From Nocardioides speluncae (lineage in GTDB: Bacteria; Actinomycetota; Actinomycetes; Propionibacteriales; Nocardioidaceae): DNA of 64,000 nucleotides. Below the pieces are notes generated by a model that was not told where the DNA came from, ran no database searches, and saw nothing but the letters and a program-made list of their open reading frames with translations. The stretch's first letter is position 1. Each line of letters starts with the position of its first letter. Where the stretch lies: positions 62,001 through 126,000 of the forward strand of contig NZ_QEOO01000042.1 of the NCBI RefSeq assembly GCF_003121585.1, in the 5' to 3' direction. The position numbers and the translations under genes were made by a program. Of the stretch, positions 1 through 8,500 are shown one piece after another.

Positions 1-635
1 TCGCGTACGTCGTGGGCGTGCTGCTCAGCGAACTCGCGAGCGATCGCTTTCACGTCCTCGTCGGCCTTGCCGGTGTTCACCAGCAGCGGGTTGAGGCGCC
101 GCAGCTCAGGGTCGTCGGTCAGCCGGCTCGCCCGCAGCTTGCCGACGCAGGAGTGCGGCGCGATCACCGCGACCCGCAGCGTCTCCGGCGTGGCCAGGCC
201 GGCGTCGTACGCACGCAGTACGGCGTCGCGGAGCGCGGTGCCCTTGTTGGCCGAGGTCGGCGAGACGATGTAGACGCCGTGCCCGGTACGGCGGCTGAAC
301 TCGATCGCCCGGGCCACGATCACCAGGGAGGCGAAGGTCTTGGTGGTGTGCGTGGCCGGGTTGGTGGCGAGGTCGAGCAGCCGCAACTCGCGGCCGGCGT
401 ACTGTCCGAGGTCGAGCCAGCGCGCCCGAGCGGGTGCGAGGTACTCGCGCAGCCGGTCGTCGAGCACTGGCAGCGCGAACCCGGGCGAGAAGCCGTCAGC
501 CTCCAGCCGCGGCTCCTGGTCCTCGGCCACGAGGTCGACCACCTCGGGCAGCAGCGGCCAGTTGTCGACCAGCACGTTCGCCTCGGTCACGGACTGCGCG
601 GTCTGCTGTTCGGTCATGTCGGTCATGTCGGTCAT
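1..635 (-). CDS. PLP-dependent fold-type-II-like protein (DUF6002-like), 3' end outside window
   Basis: This gene runs off the left edge; about 211 N-terminal residues are visible. The segment around NPATHTTKTFAS is followed after about 25 residues by SPTSANKGTALRDAV. This looks like the PLP-lysine region and phosphate-binding loop of the threonine synthase/cysteine synthase superfamily, and resembles proteins labelled DUF6002 in biosynthetic clusters. Family assignment is from memory of the motif layout and is moderate at best. The start overlaps the preceding dehydrogenase stop (ATGA). The N-terminus is an imperfect MTD-MTD-MTD-MTE repeat, so three in-frame ATGs 9 nt apart compete; the outermost is best placed behind GGAAGGGG. 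It is the last visible gene of the NRPS-PKS operon, so it probably supplies or modifies an amino-acid building block; with the dehydrogenase it recalls the SbnA/SbnB pair that makes 2,3-diaminopropionate, but this is inference. Confidence 0.55.
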   Translation of the reverse strand, partial: MTDMTDMTEQQTAQSVTEANVLVDNWPLLPEVVDLVAEDQEPRLEADGFSPGFALPVLDDRLREYLAPARARWLDLGQYAGRELRLLDLATNPATHTTKTFASLVIVARAIEFSRRTGHGVYIVSPTSANKGTALRDAVLRAYDAGLATPETLRVAVIAPHSCVGKLRASRLTDDPELRRLNPLLVNTGKADEDVKAIAREFAEQHAHDVR

Positions 636-1681
636 GAACTGCCCCTTCCGGGCTGCTGGCGGAGGTGATCCCTGGTTCGGGCGAGCTCGGCGACGGCTCG
701 GTCGAGGTCGGCGACGGAGAACCCGTCGGCGAGATATGCCGCGACGCTCTTGAGGGAGGGGCGCACGTGGTCGCTGATGACGACCGACCCGTCGGCGACG
801 ACAACGCCGTCCGCGCGGCTCCACGCCTCATTGGCGGCCACACAGCGCTCGAGGGTCCAACCCGGCGGCGGGACCGGCTCCACAGCACCGTCGCGGATCC
901 GGACCGGGTAGCCGCCGGGGAGCCCCAGCGGACCCGGCGCGGCGGTGTCGAGCGGCGTACCGTCCGCGAGGGCAGCCACCACCTGGGCGCTGACCCGTCC
1001 GGTGATCGCGTTGCGCAGCCTGCGGGGTACGGCGCGCAGCGGCGCGAGTGCCGCGGCCGCGTCGACCGGCTGCCCGTCGGCGGTCCAGATGAGCGCCTCG
1101 TCGGGGCCGGCAGGGCCGATGTGCAGATGGTGCGCCAGTACCCGCAGCGACTCCGGAGGCACGCCCAGCTCGGTGGCGGCGGCCAGGGCGAGTACGCCGG
1201 CATTGCCGACCCCGGTGAGGACCGGGACACCGAGGGCCGCGAGCAGCGGGTTGACCAGGTCGGGCAGGCAGCCGTTGACGAAGCCCGCCCCCGAACGCGC
1301 GGCGGCCCTGCCGACCTCGACCGCCAGCGTCGCCTGGAGCGGAAGCGTGAGCGCGACTCCGCAGTCGGCCATCGCGTCGGTCCACGCCGAGGGCAGGTCC
1401 TGCCCCTCCCAGGGCGACTGGCGCGATGCCAGCAGCACCACGACGTCCGGCGCGATCGACTCGACCACGGCCGCCAGGTCGGAGCCGGCCGCACCCGTGA
1501 ACCCGCGCGGCGACCCGGCCGCCCGGGCCCGCACCGACGCGACCGTGGCCACCCCGGCCGCCGCATCGGCGTCCCGGCCGACCACGGTCACCGAGCTCTC
1601 CCCCGGTAGGTCGGCGAGGGCGCAGGCGGTCTCCAGCGCCAGGGACCCGGTACCGACCAGTGCTACAGACGGCGTCGTCAC
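632..1681 (-). CDS. NAD(P)-binding Rossmann-fold dehydrogenase, substrate unknown
   Basis: About 349 residues. The N-terminus has a clear Rossmann nucleotide-binding start (SVALVGTGSLALETACALA) followed by a second basic/acidic switch region (VVGRDADAAAG). Overall shape suggests an amino-acid or opine/saccharopine-type dehydrogenase, but I do not recognise a specific family. The GTG at 1681 overlaps the upstream stop as GTGA and puts the glycine motif about 10 residues in; an in-frame GTG at 1699 is the alternative. The downstream gene overlaps by ATGA. Lying between a free-standing A domain and a PLP-like protein, it is probably part of precursor supply for the peptide. Confidence 0.6.
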   Translation of the reverse strand: MTTPSVALVGTGSLALETACALADLPGESSVTVVGRDADAAAGVATVASVRARAAGSPRGFTGAAGSDLAAVVESIAPDVVVLLASRQSPWEGQDLPSAWTDAMADCGVALTLPLQATLAVEVGRAAARSGAGFVNGCLPDLVNPLLAALGVPVLTGVGNAGVLALAAATELGVPPESLRVLAHHLHIGPAGPDEALIWTADGQPVDAAAALAPLRAVPRRLRNAITGRVSAQVVAALADGTPLDTAAPGPLGLPGGYPVRIRDGAVEPVPPPGWTLERCVAANEAWSRADGVVVADGSVVISDHVRPSLKSVAAYLADGFSVADLDRAVAELARTRDHLRQQPGRGSS

Positions 1682-3156
1682 ACGCTCTCGCTCTCCCACC
1701 GGCGGCTGGCCTTGCCACTCGTGGTCAGGGGTAGCTCATTGACGACCTCGAGCCGGTCGGGCACCAGGTACGCCGGCACCCGTTCACGCTGCCGGGCCAG
1801 GATCTCCGCAGCGGCGTCCGGCCCGGCCTCGGGCCGCAGCACGGCACGGGCAACCAGGCTGCGCTGGTGGGCCTCACCGACCACGCCGACCGAGCAGCGG
1901 GCAATGAGCGGATCGGCGAGCAGTGCGGCCTCGACCTCGGCCGGCTCGATGCGGTACCCGCGCAGCTTGATCTGGCCGTCACGGCGGCCGTGGAACTCCA
2001 GGACGCCGTCGCCCCGGTCGCTCACCACGTCTCCGGTCCGGTAGAGCAGGCCGCCGTCCGGCGCCGGCATGAACGCAGCCTTGGTCTGGACGGGGTCGCA
2101 GTACCCGAGCGCCACGCCGGGCCCGCCCACGAGGAGCTCGCCTTTGACCCCGGCCGGGACCGGCCGACCGTCCTCGTCGACGACCAGCACCGACGTACCG
2201 GTCAGCGGGCGGCCGATCGGCGCCTGGCTGAGCGTGGCGAGCTCGGACTCGACGAGCAGGTGGGAGCAGGTGTGGGTGGTGCACTCGGTCGGGCCGTAGC
2301 CGTTGATGAGGGCGCAGCCAGGATGAGCAGCGAGGAACGCGCGCGCATGCGGCACCGACACCGCCTCGCCGCCGATGATCAGGTACCGAAGCCCCGCGAG
2401 CGCCTGCACATCGTCATCGACGATCAGGTTGAACAGCGCGACCGTCAGGACCATCGTGTCGATGCCGTGGGCCGCGATGGTGCGTCGCAGCGAGGTAGGA
2501 GTCGGGCGGCGGTGCGGGAAGTCGACGCACCGCGCGCCATGCACGAACGCACCCCACAGCTCGAAGGTCGACACGTCGAAGGTGATCGGAGCAATCTGGA
2601 GGAAGGTCAGCTCCGGACCGAACGGGATGTAGGTCTGGCCGGGCACCACCAGGTGCAGAACGCCCCGATGCGGGACCACAACCCCCTTGGGCTGACCGGT
2701 CGAGCCCGACGTGAACATCACGTACGCCGGATCGTCGGGCCCTACCTGCGCTAGCGGCGCGTCGGCAACGGCTCCGTAACAGTCGGCGAGCACCACTGTC
2801 GGCACGGGCAGCTCGGCGTCGACACCCAGCCCGACGACCACCAGGCGGATATCGGCAAGGGACAGCAGCTGCTCGCGGCGCTGGGCCGGGTCGGTCGGCA
2901 GCAGCGGGACGTAGGCGGCGCCGTTGCGGAGTACGGCGAGCACCGCCACCGCATGGGCATCGAGGTCCGCGGTCAGCACGCCCACCCGGTCACCGGGGCG
3001 GACGCCCGCGGCGTACAGGTGGGCCGCGACCCGACGGCTCCGCTCCGCGAGCACGCCGTACGTCGTGTCCCCCGCCTTCGTGGACACCGCAACCGCATCG
3101 GGCCGGGCGGCGACCTGGGCGTCGAATGCCTCGATCAGGTTCCGGTGAGCACTCAT
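1678..3156 (-). CDS. Free-standing NRPS adenylation domain
   Basis: 492 residues containing only an A domain: A3 (FTSGSTGQPKG, about residue 148), A4 (FDVSTFELW), A5 (NGYGPTE), A7 (YRTGD), A8 (GRRDGQIKLRGYRIEP) and the A10 lysine (TTSGKASRR, about K482). The protein stops about ten residues later, so it carries no carrier domain. Aligning by hand to the GrsA PheA positions gives specificity residues D-V-F-T-I-G-G-T-H-K, which I cannot assign to a substrate; it shares the IGGT core of small aliphatic codes. It must act in trans. The operon has two carriers without a usable A domain (Ser1098 of the A-T-C-T protein and Ser1879 of the large NRPS), so loading one or both is the likely job. ATGA and GTGA overlaps tie it to its neighbours. 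Confidence 0.9.
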   Translation of the reverse strand: MSAHRNLIEAFDAQVAARPDAVAVSTKAGDTTYGVLAERSRRVAAHLYAAGVRPGDRVGVLTADLDAHAVAVLAVLRNGAAYVPLLPTDPAQRREQLLSLADIRLVVVGLGVDAELPVPTVVLADCYGAVADAPLAQVGPDDPAYVMFTSGSTGQPKGVVVPHRGVLHLVVPGQTYIPFGPELTFLQIAPITFDVSTFELWGAFVHGARCVDFPHRRPTPTSLRRTIAAHGIDTMVLTVALFNLIVDDDVQALAGLRYLIIGGEAVSVPHARAFLAAHPGCALINGYGPTECTTHTCSHLLVESELATLSQAPIGRPLTGTSVLVVDEDGRPVPAGVKGELLVGGPGVALGYCDPVQTKAAFMPAPDGGLLYRTGDVVSDRGDGVLEFHGRRDGQIKLRGYRIEPAEVEAALLADPLIARCSVGVVGEAHQRSLVARAVLRPEAGPDAAAEILARQRERVPAYLVPDRLEVVNELPLTTSGKASRRWESESV

Positions 3157-4133
3157 GTCATGCCCACGACAATGCGGCGTTCGCCCCGGAAGGCCCGTCG
3201 GCCGTGCTGCATCCGGATGTTGTCGACGACCAGGACGTCACCGAGCCGCCAGTCGACGTCGAGGGCGTGCCGCCGGGAGATCTCGCGGACGTGGTCGAGT
3301 GCGTCCTGCTCGATCGGGGTGCCGTCGCCGAACGCGACCGACAGCGGCAGGTCGTCGGGGCTGTCGACCACCGCCAGGAGCGCCTCGCGCTCCTGCTCCG
3401 GGAGGCTGCTGTGGTGCCACTGCTCGGCCTGGTTGAACCAGTGCCTCTCGCCGGTGTCCGGGTGGGTGTGCAGGCCGGCCCGGGTCTGGCTGGTGCGCAG
3501 CCCGTCGTCGGCGTCCCACTCGAAGTCGACGCCGGCCTCCACCAAGAGCTCCTCGACCTCGGCGCGGTCGTCGGTGGCGTAGGTCTGCTGCCACGACTTG
3601 CCGATGCCGAACCCGCCGTGGAGGGTCTGCCGGTAGGTCACCCCGGCGCGGTCGAACTTCTCGAGCAGGCCGGCGTCCAGGTCCTCGACGATCGCGCGGC
3701 CGTCGCACAGGTGGGTCTGCCCGCCCTCGGCCGGCTCCTGCAGGCAGGAGAAGAACAGCCGGCTCGGCCAGGACGCGGCGTACGAGAGCTCATTGTGGAG
3801 CGAGATCTCGTACTCCGGCGGATAGTCGGTCGAGGTGAAGACGCCGTCGACCACGGCACTGCGCGGGGAGTTGCCGTGCCGGTAGTCGGGCAGCGGCGTC
3901 CCGACGGCCTCGACCACGGCCCGGAAGTGCTCCGGCTCGCTGACCTGCAGCCCGCGGAGGAACACCGCGCCGTACGTCGTCAGCCGCTTGTCGAAGTCGA
4001 CGCCGTCCACCCCGCCCGGAGCGAGAAGCTCGGCGACGACAGCCTCCAGCGGCCCGGCGTTGCTGGGCACGGTCGCCAGCCCGGCGGTGGAGCCACCGGA
4101 CGGGCTGGTGACCTCCTCGAACGTGATGCTCAC
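3153..4133 (-). CDS. TauD/SyrP-like Fe(II)/2-oxoglutarate-dependent dioxygenase
   Basis: 326 residues, the usual size for the TauD/TfdA family. The iron site is visible as HNE (H113, E115 in SLHNELSYAA) and a distal H310 (RMQHGRRAF), with a following arginine near 319 as the likely 2-oxoglutarate ligand. The HxE form is common in amino-acid hydroxylases of NRPS clusters such as AsnO and in SyrP-like enzymes. Module 1 of the large NRPS reads as Asp/Asn-specific, so beta-hydroxylation of Asp/Asn, free or carrier-bound, is the simplest guess; other residues cannot be excluded. GTG start overlaps the MFS stop (GTGA), and its own stop overlaps the A-domain gene (ATGA). Confidence 0.85.
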   Translation of the reverse strand: MSITFEEVTSPSGGSTAGLATVPSNAGPLEAVVAELLAPGGVDGVDFDKRLTTYGAVFLRGLQVSEPEHFRAVVEAVGTPLPDYRHGNSPRSAVVDGVFTSTDYPPEYEISLHNELSYAASWPSRLFFSCLQEPAEGGQTHLCDGRAIVEDLDAGLLEKFDRAGVTYRQTLHGGFGIGKSWQQTYATDDRAEVEELLVEAGVDFEWDADDGLRTSQTRAGLHTHPDTGERHWFNQAEQWHHSSLPEQEREALLAVVDSPDDLPLSVAFGDGTPIEQDALDHVREISRRHALDVDWRLGDVLVVDNIRMQHGRRAFRGERRIVVGMT

Positions 4134-5545
4134 CTGGTCTCCTCCTGCGTCTCGGCGGTGGTGGCACCTTCCTCTTCCTCGTCCTCGTCGTCCCAGCCGG
4201 GCACGGAGTGGAGGTTACGGATGGGCGAGGCGATGTAGAGGTAGATCGGCGCGAGCAGACCGATGCCGAAGACGACCAGGGCGGTACGGGTGTCGAAGGT
4301 GGCGGCGAGGACGCCCGCGAGCAGGGCGCCGACCGGGGCCAGCCCCAGCGACAGGGCCCGGAACGCCGAGGCGACTCGCGACTGCATGTTGCCCGGCGTC
4401 AGCGCCTGCCGCACCGAGCCCATGCTGACTCCGGCGATCGGCATCGTGACCCCGGCCAGCACCTGCGCGACGGCAAGGGTGGCGATGACCAGCGGCTTCG
4501 GGCCGTCGGCCAGCGGGATCAGCAGGAACGCCGGGTTGCAGATGATCGTGCAGACGATCGCGGTCCTTCCGGGCCCGAAGCGCAGCAGGATGCTGATCGA
4601 GAACGCCGCCCCGACCACCGAGCCGATACCGCCCAGGGCGAGCAGCAGACCCAGTACGCCGGTCGAGAGGTCGAGGACGCGCACGACGTACAGCACATAG
4701 AGGGCCTGGATGCCGGACCAGAAGAACATGAAGAAGCCGGTCGAGAGGATCATCGGCCGCAGGTACTCGTTGCCGGTGACATAGCGCAGCCCCTCGCGCA
4801 TCCTGACCCACAGCCCGGCGTCCGGGTCGTCGGCGACCGGCTTCGGCTCCGGGCGCCGGATGCTCAGGCAGAACAGCGCCGAGATCAGGCAGGTGACGGC
4901 GCTGAAGAGCAGCGCGGAGGCGGCCGACACGATCGTGACCAGGCCACCGGCCAGCGACGGCCCGAGGACCTGCGCCGTCGAGTGCGAGGTCTGCAGTCGC
5001 CCGTTGGCGTGCGCGATCCGGTCCCGTCCCACGAGGGAGGGCAGGTACGCCTGATAGGCGATGTCGAAGAAGACGGTCGCCGTACCCAGGATGACCGCAG
5101 CGACACACAGCGCGGCGAAGTTGAGCCCGTCCATGAACGCCAGCACCGGGATGGCCAGCAGCACCACCACGCGCGCCAGGTCGGAGGTGATCATCACCGG
5201 CCGGCGCCGGCGGGTGTCGAGCAGCACGCCGACCACGAGGTAGAGGATCGCCGGCAGCCGCAGCATCGCGCCGAGCAGACCCAGCTGGAACGCCGAGGCG
5301 TCCAGCATCGTGATCGCCACCAGCGGCAGGGCGACCAGCGTGACCTCGGCGCCGATCAGCGCCGTCGTCTCGCCGGCCCAGAAGGCCATGAAGTCACGGT
5401 CGCGGTTGAGCGACCGGCTGGACTCCTTCTTCGCCGCCTTCTTCGCCGCCTTCGGGTCTAGCTGTTCGGCCTCCTGCTCGGCCTCCTGTTCAGCAGCCAC
5501 CGCGGCCGCCGAAGCCTCGAGCTTGTCTTCTGTCTGGTCACTCAT
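4130..5545 (-). CDS. MFS exporter, EntS-like
   Basis: 471-residue major-facilitator protein with about 12 hydrophobic segments, for example around ALIGAEVTLVALPLVAIT and VLGLLLALGGIGSVVGAA. A loop between TM2 and TM3 carries the basic motif LLDTRRRRPVM typical of the family. It has long hydrophilic termini: an acidic/Ala/Lys-rich N-terminus of about 45 residues and an Asp/Glu-rich tail. Its position inside the peptide operon, overlapping the terminal NRPS (ATGA) and the dioxygenase (GTGA), points to export of the product and possibly self-resistance. Confidence 0.9.
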   Translation of the reverse strand: MSDQTEDKLEASAAAVAAEQEAEQEAEQLDPKAAKKAAKKESSRSLNRDRDFMAFWAGETTALIGAEVTLVALPLVAITMLDASAFQLGLLGAMLRLPAILYLVVGVLLDTRRRRPVMITSDLARVVVLLAIPVLAFMDGLNFAALCVAAVILGTATVFFDIAYQAYLPSLVGRDRIAHANGRLQTSHSTAQVLGPSLAGGLVTIVSAASALLFSAVTCLISALFCLSIRRPEPKPVADDPDAGLWVRMREGLRYVTGNEYLRPMILSTGFFMFFWSGIQALYVLYVVRVLDLSTGVLGLLLALGGIGSVVGAAFSISILLRFGPGRTAIVCTIICNPAFLLIPLADGPKPLVIATLAVAQVLAGVTMPIAGVSMGSVRQALTPGNMQSRVASAFRALSLGLAPVGALLAGVLAATFDTRTALVVFGIGLLAPIYLYIASPIRNLHSVPGWDDEDEEEEGATTAETQEETR

Positions 5546-8500
5546 TGGTTCTCCTCATCCGAAGGCTCAGCTGTGAGGCGCATCGCCTCATCGATGCGCT
5601 GCCGCATGAGTGCGGCGAGCGCGATGGCGTGCGGCTCCTGTACGGCGGTATGGCGGGACCCGGGAATCGCCTGGACGGTGGTGTCCGGAGCCACCCCGGA
5701 CCAGCCCTGGTCGTCGCCGAGGTCGATGTACTCGTCGTCCTTGGGCAGGAACAGCACGACCCGGCCCGCCCACGACGCGTGCTGGTAGTGGCCGACGGCG
5801 TGCGCATTGGCCCGGAAGACGTCGAGGTAGCTGCGTACCTCGTCGACGTCGGTGCTGGTGACCTGAAGAGCGTTGTTCTCGGCGGCCCCCTTGACCACGG
5901 CGAGCAGCTGCTCCTCCGGCGAGAGCCCGATCAGGTCGGCCGGCTCGACGTCGGCGAAGCCACCGGCCAGCGCATGGTTCATCATCACGACGTCGTCCTC
6001 CAGGCTGGCCCGCGCGACGGGCTCGTCGATCGAGGACCACACCGGCAGCACGGCGTGGACGGTCGCGCCCGCGGCGGTCAGATGCCGCGCCACCTCCATG
6101 GCGATGTTGCCGCCGATGCAGAACCCGCCGAGGACGTACGCGGTCGACGGCACGGCCTCGCGGATGAGCTCGGCGTACTCCCTCGCCATGGTGTCGAGGT
6201 CGGTCTGTGGCGCCACACCCTTGGTGAGCCCGGCCGCCGGGATCGCCCAGACCGGCTGGTCCTCGCCGAGATGCTTAGCCACCGGCTCGTAGCGGAAGAT
6301 CTGGCCGCCCAGCGCGTGCATGAAGATCATCGGCGGGCGGTCGCCGGTACGGCGTAGAGCAACGATCCGGTCCTCGCGAGTGCCCTCGCTCCCGCGGTCG
6401 AGCTCGGCCGCGAACTGCCCGACCGTCGGCGCCGACAGCAGGATTGCGATCGGCACCTCGACCTCGAGCCGGGTGCGCAGTGACGCAGCCATCCGCAGGG
6501 CGAGGATGGAGTGGCCGCCCAGGTCGAAGAAGTTGTCGGTCACGCTCAGGGGGCGGCCGGGGTCGAGCAGGTCGGACCACACCTGGGCGACCGCGACCTC
6601 GGTCGGGGTCCGTGGCGGCCCACCTTCGGACACACCCTCGACCACCGTGGAGGACTCGAGCTGGGCTAGGGCGGTGGTGTCCAGCTTCCCGTTGACGGTG
6701 ACCGGCAACTCGGTCAGCTCCACGATCCGGGTCGGCACCATATGGGCCGGCATCCGCTCGGCCAGGTGATCACGCCACACCTGCGGCGACCGCGCCGCGC
6801 TGTCCGCACCTGACTCGGGGACGAGGTAGCCGGTCAGCGACCCACCATCAGCCCCAGCCGCATGAGTCACCCACGCCGCCCGAACCCACGGATCGCGCTC
6901 CAGTCCCGCCCGGACCTCACCCAGCTCGACCCGCACCCCCCGGACCTTCACCTGACCATCGCTACGACCAAGGAACTCCACGGTCCCGACGCTGGTGATC
7001 CGGGCCCGGTCACCGGTGCGGTACATCCGCGCACCCGTCGTTCCGTACGGGTCGGGCACGAACGACCGAGCGGTCAACCCCGGCCGCCCGACGTACCCAC
7101 GCGCGACCTGGACCCCGGCGATGCACAGCTCACCGGCCACGCCCACCGGCACCCGCTGCAAGCCCTCATCCAGCACCTCGATCCGGGTGTGCGGCACCGC
7201 CACCCCGATCGGCACCGGCGACTCACCAGCCCGCACCCGATGCCACGTCACATCCACCGCAGCCTCCGTCGGGCCATAGAGGTTGATCACCTCCACCCAC
7301 GGCAACAGCTCACCAGCCCGAGCCACCAACGCAGGCGTCAGCGCCTCCCCCGAACAGACCACCACCCGCAGCTCACCCCACCGCGCCGACCGCTCCTGCT
7401 CGGTAGCTGCGGTCAGCGCGGGCTCAGCCAGGAACGCATCCAGCATCGAGGGCACGAAGTGGACCACGCTCACCCGCTCAGCCGCGACCAGCTCCACCAA
7501 CGCAGCCGAGTCCCGATGCACCCCCGCACCAGCAACCACCTGCACCGCGCCCACATACGCGGGCAGGAACAACTCCCACACCGACACATCGAAGGAGAAC
7601 GGCGTCTTCAGCAAGACCCGATCGTCCGCCGTGATCCCCACCAGATCCCGCATCCACCACAACCGGTTGGCCACCGCCCGGTGGCTGACCCCGACGCCCT
7701 TCGGCCGACCCGTCGACCCCGACGTGTGAATCACATACGCCAACTCTTCGCCATCGACCGAGACCGGCTCGACCACAGGTTCCGACACCGGCTCGGCATC
7801 ACCCGGCACCTCGCCGGCCGCATGGACCACCACCGCCGCATCCGGACAACGCTGCTCCACCAAGTTGCGAACCCGGGACTCCAAACCAGGCTCGGTTACC
7901 AGGGTCGTACATCCGGCATCCGCCAGGAGGAAGCCCAGGTGATCATCGGGGAAGTCCGGTTCCAACGGCAGGTACACGCCACCGGCGCCCACCACCGCAT
8001 GGACCGCCTCCACCAACCCCGGCCCACGCTCCATCAACACCCCCACCACACACTCACCCGAACCAGCCCCAGCCGGCCCCACACCAGCCCCACGCAACCG
8101 ACCCGCCAACCCCGCACGCACCGGCTCCCACACCCGACCAACCACCTCACCCAAACCACCCACATCCACCACACCCCCACCACCCACCGAAACCCCACCC
8201 ACCACACCGAGGTGCGTGGTGGGGCGTGGGTCGGCGTCCGGGGTGATGGCACAGTGGCGCAACGCGGCGCGGTAGGTCGCCAGCAGGGCCTCGATCTCCT
8301 CGGGCAGGAACTGTGCGCTGTCGTAGCGGGCCTCGAGCACGACGTCGTTGCCGGCGCCGATGACATTGACCGCCAGCGGCAGGTTGGTCTGCTCGAACCC
8401 CTCAACCTCGTCGACCCCGAGCGACGGCAGGCCCTCGTCGGAGTCGTAGTAGGTGCCGAAGCTCCGGAAGTCGAAGAGCACGTCGTACAGCTCGCCGCGC

